Shown here in pieces: positions 38,229-48,346 of a DNA stretch of 64,000 nt; positions within the stretch are counted from its first letter, which is position 1, and each line of letters opens with the position of its first letter. The translations under genes and the position numbers were made by a program. The stretch spans positions 806,001 to 870,000 of the forward strand of contig CAWKAO010000002.1 of NCBI GenBank assembly GCA_963847665.1, in the 5' to 3' direction. A model generated the notes under the pieces. That model was not told the DNA's origin, ran no database searches, and worked only from the letters and a program-made list of their open reading frames with translations. Source of the DNA: CAWKAO01 sp963847665 (GTDB lineage Bacteria; Actinomycetota; Humimicrobiia; Humimicrobiales; Humimicrobiaceae).

Positions 38229-39170
38229 ATGCTTAGAACCGATAAAAGGCAAAATAAGATCAAACAGATTTTCTATTTTTTTTGCTACCTTATAAAAAGC
38301 AGGTTAAGTAACCGGCAAAAAAACCCCCTGATATGCAGTTTCAAAATAACAGACAAATGCAACCTTAAATGCAGGCATTGCCCATTCTGGAGGGAAAACA
38401 ACTCTCTTGGCCGGGGTGACCTTACATTTTCAGAGGTGACCTCAATACTTGACAGTCTATATGAAAACGGTGTCAGGATAGTGATCTTTGAAGGCGGGGA
38501 ACCCATGCTCTGGAACGATCTCAAAGCTGGCAAGACCCTAATTGATATTTTAGGGTATGCAAAAAAGAAATTTTTTGCAGTGGGCCTGACGACCAATGGC
38601 ACCTTTGACATAGAAGATATTGAGCCTGATATCGTTTTTATCAGCATTGACGGGTTGCAGCAGACTCATGACAAAATAAGAGGCAAAAGCTTTGACAGGA
38701 TAATCCAAAACATCAATAAAAACCATATGAATAAAAAAATAATAGCCAATATCTGCATATCTAAATATAACTCTGAAGATATATCGGAACTCATCAAGTA
38801 TTTAAATGATAAAGTCTTTGGTGTCACAATCCAGTTTTTTTACCCTTATACTGTAACAAAGGATTTACGGCTGACTCCAATAGAAAAAAGGTTATTGCTT
38901 AATAAACTTATTTCAATGAAAAAAGATGGATTCAAGATCCTCGATTCAAAACCCTGCCTTAAAAGCATGGCAGATAACAGCTGGAACTGTCACCCCTTCC
39001 TGGTCTCAAGTGTGGACCATCTGGGGAATATCAGTAATGGATGCTATCTTAAAAACAAAGCAGAAAATGTTTCCTGTAAGGATTGCGGCTTCGCTGTTCA
39101 CTGTGAGATATCATATGCATATACTTTAAATATACGGGCCATAATGACCGCCGCTAAAATATTCTGGTAA
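38229..39170 (+). CDS. Radical SAM protein with Cys-rich C terminus
   Basis: Radical SAM enzyme of about 313 aa. The 4Fe-4S motif CNLKCRHC is at about residue 49, followed by FEGGEPMLW (GGEP motif), TTNGTFD and ISIDGLQQTHDKIRG, the SPASM/MoaA-like pattern. The C terminus has a Cys set (CHPFLVSS, NGCYL, CKDCGFAVHC) that could bind an auxiliary cluster. The N-terminal 35 residues are basic and hydrophobic, perhaps membrane associated. I use the ATG at 38229; a TTG one codon earlier is possible. It lies 34 bases after the M23 gene on the same strand and converges on the pel operon. The substrate is unknown; a role with the pel locus or a peptide modification is speculation. Confidence 0.8.
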   Translation: MLRTDKRQNKIKQIFYFFCYLIKSRLSNRQKNPLICSFKITDKCNLKCRHCPFWRENNSLGRGDLTFSEVTSILDSLYENGVRIVIFEGGEPMLWNDLKAGKTLIDILGYAKKKFFAVGLTTNGTFDIEDIEPDIVFISIDGLQQTHDKIRGKSFDRIIQNINKNHMNKKIIANICISKYNSEDISELIKYLNDKVFGVTIQFFYPYTVTKDLRLTPIEKRLLLNKLISMKKDGFKILDSKPCLKSMADNSWNCHPFLVSSVDHLGNISNGCYLKNKAENVSCKDCGFAVHCEISYAYTLNIRAIMTAAKIFW

Positions 39171-39179
39171 CTTTTACTT

Positions 39180-40156
39180 TCAATCAGAGATGCAATCAAG
39201 ATTTATTCCACCAGCATAATATATGAATCCGTATTTTTCAGCCAGCTGGGCCAATTGGAATATATCTGTCTCAAGATCAATGTATTCTATCACAAAAACA
39301 GATCTACCGGAGTTTTTGATCCTTATAAGGTAACCAAGGCCGGGGAAGTAGGTGTTTTCATCTATTTTCTTTGCTCCAATAAACCAGAGATTTTCTTTTC
39401 CTGCTCCATCTATTGCACTCAGGTATGCCCTGTCTGCTGTCAGTTCTTCACCGTTCTGTGGGATTATTAAAAAACCTGGGTCTATGTTTTTTGTGAAATT
39501 TGAGATTTCAATTACGAGATCTATCATCTCCCTTGAAGCAGGGTCATATCCTTTATCTTCAAAGTACTCATAGGCATCCACCAGGTCAAGGTAAGTACCC
39601 TGATATCCTACTTTTATTATTTTTTCTAGTCTTTCAAAAATTATTTTTTTCCAGCGGCGGTCCCAATACTTGACTTTATAATTTCCCGGCCAGCATGGAT
39701 TTTCTTCTGAGATAAAATCAGGATTTCCCTCTTTCCATTCTGATTCCCAGTAGCTCCTGTAATCCTCTGCTTCCCCAATGCTAAGGTATGCGATGAGTAA
39801 TTTGTTTTGATCTTTAAGTGCGCTAATTTCCTCTGCATCTAAACCTGAATCATCAGGGTCTATTACTGCAATATCAAATGCTTCACTATCTAGCTTTTTA
39901 AACCCTATATTCTGCAGCACATATATAAATTTATCATCAGGTTCAATAGTATAGATGCTTTTATAATTATCGGCAGAAACTTCATCAGTGCCCTGCCAGG
40001 AAATCCTTCATCATCCCCAGCGATTTCTTTAATATCAGCCTTATTGTCCTCCCGGATTTGGGAAATTATTTGAGCGTAGCTGCATGAAAATAGAAATAAT
40101 GCTATAATTAGTGATACAGATGATAAGATAGCTTTTCTTAAAAATACCATACTCAC
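39180..40156 (-). CDS. PelA hydrolase-like lipoprotein, TM1410/GH114-166 family (frameshifted)
   Basis: Putative endo-alpha-1,4-polygalactosaminidase-like protein, equivalent to the hydrolase domain of PelA. It begins with a lipoprotein signal (LFLFSC). After a break near 40001-40010 (one base appears missing) the frame continues through SWQGTDEVSADNYKSIY and IDPDDSG to the barrel motifs YLSIGEAEDYRSYW, NYKVKYWDRRWKK and GYQGTYLDLVDAYEYF, where the acidic catalytic residues sit. The repaired length is about 325 aa. Being the last gene of the pel operon, it probably trims or releases the polymer outside the cell. Two starts are possible, GTG at 40156 and ATG two codons later. Confidence 0.8.
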
Positions 40157-40187
40157 AGTTTAAAGATAGTCCTGTATTTTAATAGTT

Positions 40188-41651
40188 TTATGTATCTTGC
40201 CTTTTGACCCTAGCTTCTTTTAGAGTAAAGATATCTATCAGCTTTCCAAAAAAACCTTTTTTCTGTACATAGATAATTGGTTGTCCGCAGAATGTATGAT
40301 AATTTATATTCTTAAGATAGATAAGAAGCTCTATTATTGCAAATACCAGTGAAATGAGTGCCGATGCAAAAAAACCGGTCCCATAAATACTTTCAGAATA
40401 TTGTATTGTAAGGTAAGTAAGTACCACATTGCTTATAAGAAAAGTCGCAGCTACAAAAAGGGCCCCTGCCCTGTCTTCGAAATAAAGTAAAATAAGCATC
40501 AGTATCATCATGATACTGCTCATATATGCACCAAGTGCAATAATGTTAAAAATATCTATTGAAAATTGTGAGAGGCCTATCCTTGGCAAAATATAATAAC
40601 CGGCTGCAATAAAGACCAGTGTAAAAAATAACTGCAATTCCATAATATTCCTGATCTCCGCCCACAGGGAGCGCACCATATCTTTTCTTGCAGTTTCTAT
40701 ATCTGAAAGATTGCCTTTTTCAGTAATAAGTGAATAATAATTCCTGTATTTTTCATAAAAATTGGTCTCGATAGATACAACAAATACGACCATCGAGGGC
40801 ATTACAGATAAAAATGCATAAAAAGTAGGTACATCATAGGCGGGAGCATAGACATAGGTGTTTGCTATCCTTACCCCAAGCTCACTTGTCCAGAATAAAA
40901 AGTTATGGCTGTATAGACCAAGAGTATAAAAAAAAGCAACAAAAAATAATGAAGGATATTTATCGAAATATTCAAGAAAAGCGAAATAACTTTTTTCAGG
41001 CTTGCCGTATATTCTGTAAAGGTATGCCGCCATAATAGATATTATCAATAGAAAACCAAGATCCATTGCGAGCAGTAACCCAAAAACAGTATCAAGGTCC
41101 GTATATCTTAAAAACACAAAAGACAGTACTGCTATAAGGACCAACCCTGAAACAAAGCACTTCACTATCCTCATATAATCTTTAACTGTCGAAAGATATT
41201 CCATCATCGTAAAGACGACCACAAGCTCCATGAAAAGAAGATAGCTTACGATTTTTAAATATATAGGTAAAGGGCTGTTCCAGAAAAATGCTACACCCAG
41301 AATTCCTGAGATTATTATTACCACAGTCAGAACACCGTTAAGAGATGGTAATATCTTATTGAATTTTTCTTTATATATCTGATCCGAAATAAACCTTGTG
41401 ATTATCATCTTAAAACCACTGGCTATTATCTGGGAAAAAATAAAGCAATATACAATAGTAGCAATAAAAAGCTCCCGCTGGGCAAAAGAGACATCAAGAA
41501 AGATCATAAGTACAAGTATCGCAGCGATTATAACGGTGCAGAGCATAAATGGGCCGAGAGATACCAGCGCTGAATAGGCAAATGCCTTCAGCTTACTGAG
41601 AAAACCCGTGCCTTTAAATAATTTTTTTAATTCAAATCCTATGCCTGCCAT
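40188..41651 (-). CDS. pelG: PelG, Wzx-like polysaccharide transporter
   Basis: Polytopic membrane protein of 487 aa with about 12 membrane segments. It starts MAGIGFELKKLFKGTG, the very characteristic PelG N terminus, and keeps WNSPLPIYLKI, YSHNFLFW and MPSMVVFVVSIETNFYEKYR. PelG is a MOP-superfamily member that moves the Pel polymer across the membrane together with PelD and PelE. Its start overlaps pelF by 13 bases, so it is co-translated. Confidence 0.93.
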   Translation of the reverse strand: MAGIGFELKKLFKGTGFLSKLKAFAYSALVSLGPFMLCTVIIAAILVLMIFLDVSFAQRELFIATIVYCFIFSQIIASGFKMIITRFISDQIYKEKFNKILPSLNGVLTVVIIISGILGVAFFWNSPLPIYLKIVSYLLFMELVVVFTMMEYLSTVKDYMRIVKCFVSGLVLIAVLSFVFLRYTDLDTVFGLLLAMDLGFLLIISIMAAYLYRIYGKPEKSYFAFLEYFDKYPSLFFVAFFYTLGLYSHNFLFWTSELGVRIANTYVYAPAYDVPTFYAFLSVMPSMVVFVVSIETNFYEKYRNYYSLITEKGNLSDIETARKDMVRSLWAEIRNIMELQLFFTLVFIAAGYYILPRIGLSQFSIDIFNIIALGAYMSSIMMILMLILLYFEDRAGALFVAATFLISNVVLTYLTIQYSESIYGTGFFASALISLVFAIIELLIYLKNINYHTFCGQPIIYVQKKGFFGKLIDIFTLKEARVKRQDT

Positions 41652-43105
41652 GTGTTGCCCCTGGTTTTTGAATCTTTTTTAAAACTGTTATAGATCTTTC
41701 TGTAACTTTCTACACACCTATCATATGTGTAGAAGGAATCTACCCTTTTTTTTCCATTTTCGCCCATCTTTATTCTGAGATCAGGATCATGGGCAAGTCT
41801 TATTATAGCTTTGGCTATTTTTTCTACATCCATTACCGATACTACGATCCCTGCATCTCCAAATCCGTCATCCCTTCCCTGTAAAAGTTCCCTGCATCCA
41901 CCTACATCCGTGGCTATAAAAGGTTTTTTTGAGGCCATACCTTCAAGGATCGCAAAGGGCTGTCCTTCGCTGATGGATGTAAGCACCATTATGTCCATCC
42001 TGCCTATATGCTTACTGACATCTACTTTTCCGGTAAACTCTATATCTTTTAACCCCAACCTTTTTACAAGATTGAGGCATTCATTGAAATATTCCTTATC
42101 CTCTTCCGTTGTGCCCATAATATAGAATTTTGCATTGCTGACAAAACTTTTTACCTGGTTAAAACTATAGAGCATAGTCTTTATATCCTTTATGGGCACG
42201 ACTCTTGTAATAGTACCTATATTGATAAAACCATTATTATCCCCCGGTCGCGTTTCATTATTTGACAGATTATCCAGACTTCTACTGAATGAATCTATAT
42301 TTATGCCATTGGGCACTATCGTGATCTTTTCAACCGGACATCCCAGTTCTATCTCTATCTGCCTGTTTTTTTCAAAAAGAGTCAGCACCTTATCAGATTT
42401 TTCATATGCTCCGTAACATATATTGTAGAAAAACTTTATCCACATATCTTTAAAATAGCCCTTTACCCAGTTGGATTTTATTATCTCTTCCTCTCTTTCC
42501 CTGGAGTAGATTCCGTGCTCTGTCAGTATAAAGGGCTTGTTATATAAATATTTTGCTATAGTACCAAAAATCCCTGCATAACCTGTTGAAGCACTATGGT
42601 ACAGGTCGGCAAGTGGAGGTGGATTTTTTAATAGAAAAAAAAGCGGTACAAGCATGGAACGTACTGTCCAGAAGAACTCGGTAAATGGGATTGCGGCATA
42701 TTTTTCTTCATAAGCAGATCTTAAAATATTAAAAAAGTTTATACTCATGAAAAAATCCATTTCGTTTTTTATATTATTTGCTTCCAGCAATTTGAAAATA
42801 TGTTCCCAGTCGACCTTATCCCCTGTGATCAATTTTTTAAGATTAGAAACTGTATCTCCAGGCAGTTTATAATTCTTTCCATACCTGCCTCTTTCTCTTA
42901 ACATCTCATCTAGAAATATCTCTTTTACTTCGATAACGTTATCTGGAATATTATATTTAAAATTACCTCTATGTTTGCTTTCTGCACCAATGGAATAAAT
43001 AATAAACTGGTGCTCAGTAAGGTTCTCTATCAGTATCTGGACCCAGGTGGATACTCCCCCGGTCACATGAGGATAACTTCCTTCTAACAATAAACATATT
43101 ATCAT
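41639..43105 (-). CDS. pelF: PelF, UDP-sugar-dependent GT4 glycosyltransferase
   Basis: Cytosolic GT4 polymerase of the Pel pathway, 488 aa. It has the family start LLLEGSYPHVTGGVSTWV, then LTEHGIYSREREEE, VPNGINI, and TSISEGQPFAILEGMASKKPFIATDVGGC with the E-x7-E donor-binding motif. PelF is known to use UDP-GlcNAc/GalNAc to make Pel, a partly deacetylated galactosaminoglycan. It is followed by pelG (overlap) and preceded 14 bases away by the deacetylase gene. Confidence 0.94.
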   Translation of the reverse strand: MIICLLLEGSYPHVTGGVSTWVQILIENLTEHQFIIYSIGAESKHRGNFKYNIPDNVIEVKEIFLDEMLRERGRYGKNYKLPGDTVSNLKKLITGDKVDWEHIFKLLEANNIKNEMDFFMSINFFNILRSAYEEKYAAIPFTEFFWTVRSMLVPLFFLLKNPPPLADLYHSASTGYAGIFGTIAKYLYNKPFILTEHGIYSREREEEIIKSNWVKGYFKDMWIKFFYNICYGAYEKSDKVLTLFEKNRQIEIELGCPVEKITIVPNGINIDSFSRSLDNLSNNETRPGDNNGFINIGTITRVVPIKDIKTMLYSFNQVKSFVSNAKFYIMGTTEEDKEYFNECLNLVKRLGLKDIEFTGKVDVSKHIGRMDIMVLTSISEGQPFAILEGMASKKPFIATDVGGCRELLQGRDDGFGDAGIVVSVMDVEKIAKAIIRLAHDPDLRIKMGENGKKRVDSFYTYDRCVESYRKIYNSFKKDSKTRGNTWQA

Positions 43106-43119
43106 TTTACATCCCTGCC

Positions 43120-44933
43120 CTATTCAAAAGTTATCTCGCTTATTTCGCTTTTTAAAGTCAATAGATAGGTACCTTCACCTATCTTTACATACTCACAATT
43201 CTTTACATCTATTATCTTTTTACCTGTCTTTAAAATACAGTAGATATCATTCCTGTAATTTTCAGTATAGATACTAACAGTGTTGTCTTTACTGCTATCT
43301 ATGAGTGTTTCACATTCCAGATACTTGACCAGCTCCACAGATGCAGAAGATATCGTAAAACTTCTTAGCCAGCCCATCTTTCCAATAGTCTCACCGAGCA
43401 TTTTATCGAATTCTTCTGAAAGTAATAGTCCAGCTCTTACCTTCGTTTCTTTCAGGATCGAGAACATCATCCGGATGGATAAAATGTGCAAATAATCCAT
43501 ACATATTAAGACCGTTATAAATATTCCAAAGGCTTTCGTCATTTTTACTGTAACCAGCAGATAGTCTTGGAAATTCGATTATGCCATCATCAGCAACCTC
43601 AAATTCCTGGTCATAGATTATCCCCTTCTTCATTTATTTTATATTCTGAAGCTATTATCGTGATATTAGAGTCTGCTGTGACAACTGCTTCCCTGCCCTC
43701 GGGGCTCAATATATTTGAAGGCGGGACATAGGCCCTTACGTCATATTTGCCAAATATCGTATGTATGTAACGTATCAGTTCCTGGACAGAGGAGCGCATG
43801 CCCTCGATACTTGACCAGGAATTGTATCCCAGGTCCTGTTTTATGTATCCTTCGGGTGCAAACGACTGGTGGTTATATCCATGCAGGCCTATTTCACCAC
43901 CAATGCTAAGCAACTCCCTGCCATAAAATATAAGGTTTTTCAACTCATCTGAATTGGCTTTCCTGAATGGCGGCGTGGTTGTATTGTTATAAGTCTCTAT
44001 TACAAAACCTGTATATTTTATGTCATATTTTTTTGATAATTTTATCATGTCTGACCACCATATTTCCCGGTAAAACTGGGATATATCCCTTCCAAATTCT
44101 TTGAATATATTTGGGTCTGTCCCATCTGGGATCGGCGATGGAAAGTCATCAATATCTACCATTTTTATATTCATGATAGGGTATATAAAAACATCTTTAG
44201 ATAGCCCTAGTGCTGAGACAAGCAACCCCCTGTTTACTTTAGCATTTAACATCGTTCCGTTGAAGACTATAAATTTTCCTTTTTCGTATTCCTTTTCCCA
44301 GAGCATCGGATTGCCTTCAAAACTTTCTATAAAAACGGTGCAGGTATCATCAATAGAAGCTTCCAAAGAGGAATTCTCAATTATTGATGAGTCCGAATTG
44401 AATCCTTCTGCCCCGATCATAATATGAGATGCTATATCTATTCCTTTAATATTTACTGCTTTCCTAGAATAATCACTGATACCCAGAATTGAGGCAATAT
44501 TTTCAAAACTTTTATCTGTAAGAGGCCTCATCAGGAAGACCAGGTGTCCCCCATCTTTTACATAATCGATATATCTATCCAGGTCTGAAAGATAATCCAG
44601 CCGCTCGAAAACAAAAAAAATTGCATCATAGTTTGAAAGATCTAATATTTCATCATTTATGCTTAAAAGATCATAATCCTTTTTAATATATTCCATTACT
44701 TTTAAAGTATTTTCTGCAGTCAGTTTGCTGTTCTCCTCGTCAGGATCCCAGACTATCAGGAACTTTTCAAAATTAGCATCCTGCGGTATCACTGGTGAAA
44801 CAGAAGGTCCAGGTTCAACTTCTGAATTTATATTCTTTATAAGGTTTACCACCCCAAGAGAACGTAAAAACTGAAAACCGACAGCAAGCATGGCTACTGC
44901 GATTATGATTATTATCATCCTTCTTACAAGCAT
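43120..44933 (-). CDS. pelA: PelA deacetylase-type protein (frameshifted twice)
   Basis: Extracytoplasmic polysaccharide deacetylase, corresponding to the deacetylase part of PelA (DUF2194-like). One N-terminal membrane anchor (about 5-27) precedes a Rossmann-like domain. The deacetylase-like region follows, with the acidic motif VDIDDFPSP, the metal motif GLHGYNHQS and VPPSNILSPEG. The frame breaks at CCCC (43622-43625) and again near 43421-43435. Removing one base at each gives NEEGIIYDQEFEVADDG ... FIHPDDVLDPERNEGKSW ... LLLSEEFDKMLGE, a single protein of about 604 aa. The hydrolase half is encoded separately downstream. Its start overlaps pelE by 10 bases. Deacetylation would make the polymer cationic. 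Confidence 0.82.
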
Positions 44934-45853
44934 TTTTCAGAACCCTCCCAGAAATCCAGCTGACATAGAGTCTCGTCCGAGACTACTATTTTTTGCTTTT
45001 TTATCATGGAAAGTACTTTTTTTATTCCAAGGCCATCCCCTGTTGAATAATAGAGCTTCAAAAATGAAATATAAGTCCTTTCATCCTCCGGAAAATATTT
45101 TGCCATCATACCACAGTAATCCAGTGCACTCTGGAAATCACCCAGTTCGATATCTGTTGATACCTTTTCAGTGAAATACTCCACATTGTTTTTTTCTTTT
45201 TCTAGTATAAAACCAATTACATGACTGTACTTTTCAAGGTAATCGTAATAATCGATTGTGTTTGCAACATTACTTTTCAAATAATTTTTCAATACATGTG
45301 TATACTCTATTGCAGACGATAAGCCATTTTTCTCTCCAGTTTTTTTCTTCATCTCGTCATATTTATCACCATGGGATTGAAGCAATATTTCAAATTCCTT
45401 CTTTATTTCCATGAGTGCTGAAGCCGCATAATGAGAAGTCTCAGAATCTTCACTCTTAATAGCTTTTTGCAGGCTGTTTATATGACCCGAAAAATCTTTT
45501 TTCAAAATATAAATGAGATGGGCCCTCTTTGCTGCATCATCTGAAAATTCCAGCATATCTTCCATCGGGACAGTATTTAATTCTTCTTCAAAATCTATAC
45601 CTGTCTCATGGTAGATATATTTTTCACCTTGAATTGATTCCAGGAAGACCGCAAGCTCTTTATCAGATTTTTTTACAGTTTTTCTGACTATTGTGATAAT
45701 GGCAAAAAAAAGTAGTCCAAACACTGGCATCAGGAATACTATAATAAGTTTATAAATACTGTCCTGCATTCCATTTTTCTTAATATTGATCCCGAAGAAA
45801 AGAAGACTGATAAGACAGTGTATTGCAAATATTAATAAAAGTTCATTCATCAA
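44924..45853 (-). CDS. pelE: PelE-like membrane protein with TPR-like domain
   Basis: Protein of 309 aa with two N-terminal membrane segments (about 2-22 and 35-58) and a helical cytosolic part resembling TPR-type repeats (FQSALDYCGMMAKYFPEDERTYISFLKLY). This is the layout of PelE, which binds PelD and scaffolds the synthase complex. Sequence conservation is low, so the call leans on position between pelD and pelA and on architecture. The start overlaps the pelD stop (ATGAATGA). Confidence 0.75.
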   Translation of the reverse strand: MMNELLLIFAIHCLISLLFFGINIKKNGMQDSIYKLIIVFLMPVFGLLFFAIITIVRKTVKKSDKELAVFLESIQGEKYIYHETGIDFEEELNTVPMEDMLEFSDDAAKRAHLIYILKKDFSGHINSLQKAIKSEDSETSHYAASALMEIKKEFEILLQSHGDKYDEMKKKTGEKNGLSSAIEYTHVLKNYLKSNVANTIDYYDYLEKYSHVIGFILEKEKNNVEYFTEKVSTDIELGDFQSALDYCGMMAKYFPEDERTYISFLKLYYSTGDGLGIKKVLSMIKKQKIVVSDETLCQLDFWEGSEKCL

Positions 45854-48047
45854 ATGTTTCCTCTTTTACAAATTCGCAATTGACTCCTTTTGACTGGAGC
45901 CTCTCAATGACCAGACCGGCATAGTTATTGCTGGTATTTGAAAGTAGTATAAATAAATTATTTTTATTATCTGTACCGATATAGTCATTTTCTCTTATTC
46001 CGGAAGCTATGCTCTTATAGATCTGTAAATAGTTTTTCCCACCATCCAGGACTTTCAGAAGTGCATAGCTCATGTCCAGCTCTTCCCTGTGATTCCTGAC
46101 CTCTGCAAACACTTTTTCAAATGTATCGGCAGTCAGTATCTTCGTATCAGGTAGGTATCTTTTATCCTCAAGGCTTTTTTCAAAGAAATATGCTCTCTTT
46201 AAAGAATTACTTATGAGGCCAGTCACGGTCAAGAAGAGGTTTTCATAGCGTCTTGTGATATTTTCAAAACCAGTTTCATGGACCATAATTATTGCTATAA
46301 CCTTTTCACCATTCAATACAGGAGCCATCAGTATAGGTATCCCGGCTTCTAAAACCCTATTGGCATAATACCTTTTTTTATCTATGACTTCTTTGATCTG
46401 GACAAAATCTGATATTTTAAAAGAATTAGGCACTTTACCTGCCAATGCCAGTGAACGTGCTTTTAAACGTATAAAATCGTTATTTCCGTTTGTACCTGTA
46501 ACATATATGGAGACCTTAGAAGTCTTCATTACCCTTTCAATCGCCCCTATAGCACCGGAAAACACTCTTTCAATCTCGAGACTGTCGACTTCCTGTATAA
46601 TGTTATAAATAGTACTAAAACTGTCTTCAGCATTTATAACCTGGCTCTCAAGCTCATTCTTAACCAGTTTCGTCTGGTTATAGATATCCAGCAGGAAAAG
46701 ATATTTATTTCTAAGGCCGAGGAAATTCGCATCCCTGGTTATTATTTCCCTATTTTTTCTTTCAATAGTATATCCGGTAATGATCCCGACCAGAAGATAA
46801 AGAGCAAGCTGGACCAGGTTCGACGGTATATAGAAAAAGGTTATAAGATCCGCACCCGATAGCATACTTGTTATTATAAAAAGTGCCGATGCAAGGATCA
46901 TAGCAAGGTATGCCTGAACCTGCCCCCATATTACACCTATAAGTATTATATAGATTATCATGTATTCTATTCTTATATCTGGCAGCTTTATGTCAAAAAG
47001 CATCTCACCATTCTGTAAAAAGGCAAAAATGGCAAAAAGTAAAATATTTTCAAGTACTGCAACTACTGTCTTCCAGCCTTGACTTTTAACTGTTTTTTTG
47101 ACCGTTTCTGCTTCTTTCTCAACAGGTTTTTTTTTGTCTCTTTTCTTAACAATATTCTCTGAAAGCCACTGAAAAGTATTTTTCAGCCCTTCTTTAAGGC
47201 TGACCGATGGTTCCCATTCTACTGTCTTCTTAGCTCTACTATTGTCTATTGCAGAGTGAGTGGCTGAATCCTTTTCCGCCCGCGGTTCATATTTTATCTT
47301 TACGTCACCCTTCAATAGTGTTATATCTTTAATAAGTGACCCGGTGGATATCTCCTGACCCGAAGAGATATTAAAAATACCATTTAGATTTCTATTTGCA
47401 TTAAACCTGTAAATAGCATCAACTGCATCATCTACATAAATGAAATCATATGTTTTGCCGGGAGGAAAAGGTATTACAGTTTTTTTATTTTTTATTGCAT
47501 TATTTATAATCGATGAGATATTCAGGACTGACCATGCAGAAACACCTGAAGCAGGGTCCTGCCTGGGCCCGTAGACGTCAGACAGCCTGAGTATTAATGT
47601 GTTGATATTTTTAGTCTTTCCAAACCTGATACAATAATACTCACCAAGACTGTAGTTTAGCTTGCTTGAATTATCTATTTTTACTTCCGACTCCTCGCTG
47701 GCGATCTTACCTTTTGTATCTCCATAGACTGAAGTGGAAGAAATAAATATGATTCTTTTCACATTTGTTTTGGCTGAAAGCTCAAGTATGTTCTTTAAAC
47801 CTGAAAAATCATTACCAGTTTCATTATCCGGGATATAAATTACTACTTCAAAACTGTTTGATTCGAAAATCTTCAGGCATTCCGGATCGGCGTTTTTAAG
47901 ATTATAATGTTTATACGCAGAGCGGGATAAAGATGAGTTGGTTATTTTTCGAACATCTATTATCGATACGCTATGTCTATCACGGATAAATCTTTCGGCA
48001 AGTCTGGCACCAGGAAAGCCATGACCACCTACTATTAATAAACGCAA
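45843..48047 (-). CDS. pelD: Fusion: SDR epimerase-like domain (PelX-like) + PelD c-di-GMP receptor
   Basis: A 734-residue fusion. Residues 1-310 are an extended SDR/UDP-sugar epimerase fold with GGHGFPGARLAERF, IFISSTSVYGD and RLSDVYGPRQDP. The catalytic Y-x-x-x-K is not recognisable: where YGxSK is expected the protein reads SKLNY before SLGEYYC. A Lys-rich linker and about four membrane segments (330-430) follow. Then come a GAF domain (about 460-590) and a degenerate GGDEF domain. The RxxD inhibitory-site motif (RENDYIG, R685) is kept, but GGDEF itself is lost (NKNN). PelD binds c-di-GMP to activate synthesis, and PelX makes UDP-GalNAc. TTG start with GAGGAG upstream; first gene of the pel operon. 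Confidence 0.85.
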   Translation of the reverse strand: MRLLIVGGHGFPGARLAERFIRDRHSVSIIDVRKITNSSLSRSAYKHYNLKNADPECLKIFESNSFEVVIYIPDNETGNDFSGLKNILELSAKTNVKRIIFISSTSVYGDTKGKIASEESEVKIDNSSKLNYSLGEYYCIRFGKTKNINTLILRLSDVYGPRQDPASGVSAWSVLNISSIINNAIKNKKTVIPFPPGKTYDFIYVDDAVDAIYRFNANRNLNGIFNISSGQEISTGSLIKDITLLKGDVKIKYEPRAEKDSATHSAIDNSRAKKTVEWEPSVSLKEGLKNTFQWLSENIVKKRDKKKPVEKEAETVKKTVKSQGWKTVVAVLENILLFAIFAFLQNGEMLFDIKLPDIRIEYMIIYIILIGVIWGQVQAYLAMILASALFIITSMLSGADLITFFYIPSNLVQLALYLLVGIITGYTIERKNREIITRDANFLGLRNKYLFLLDIYNQTKLVKNELESQVINAEDSFSTIYNIIQEVDSLEIERVFSGAIGAIERVMKTSKVSIYVTGTNGNNDFIRLKARSLALAGKVPNSFKISDFVQIKEVIDKKRYYANRVLEAGIPILMAPVLNGEKVIAIIMVHETGFENITRRYENLFLTVTGLISNSLKRAYFFEKSLEDKRYLPDTKILTADTFEKVFAEVRNHREELDMSYALLKVLDGGKNYLQIYKSIASGIRENDYIGTDNKNNLFILLSNTSNNYAGLVIERLQSKGVNCEFVKEETFDE

Positions 48048-48346
48048 TTAATACTCCTCAAAATATTTAAAATATTATAAATCACAATTATTCAAATAAA
48101 TATAAATTATTATATATATAATTTAATCAATATAATATTATATACATATTTATATTAAAATATCAATACTTTTTATAAAATTAATATATTATTAGTCTTT
48201 TTTAGACTTTTTGGTCTATGTATAAATTATATCGGCAATAATGCTATATTTATGAAGAAATCTTTTAAATTAAATGAGGTTTTAATTTTCTTTAAAAAAA
48301 TATATTATTTATAACTTGATACCAATTTAAATAATTTTATATTTTT
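48048..48346. other. AT-rich divergent promoter region of the pel locus
   Basis: About 300 bases of nearly pure A/T between the leftward pel operon and the rightward glycosyltransferase-like gene. It contains short A/T palindromes but no coding sequence, no stable hairpin with GC content and no recognisable RNA element. It should hold the pel operon promoter. Confidence 0.5.
48316..48343 (+). promoter_or_regulatory. Putative promoter of the membrane glycosyltransferase-like gene
   Basis: TTGATA (48316-48321), a 16-base spacer and TATATT (48338-48343) lie only 3 bases before the ATG. No ribosome site is present, so the transcript may start at the initiation codon. Confidence 0.4.
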
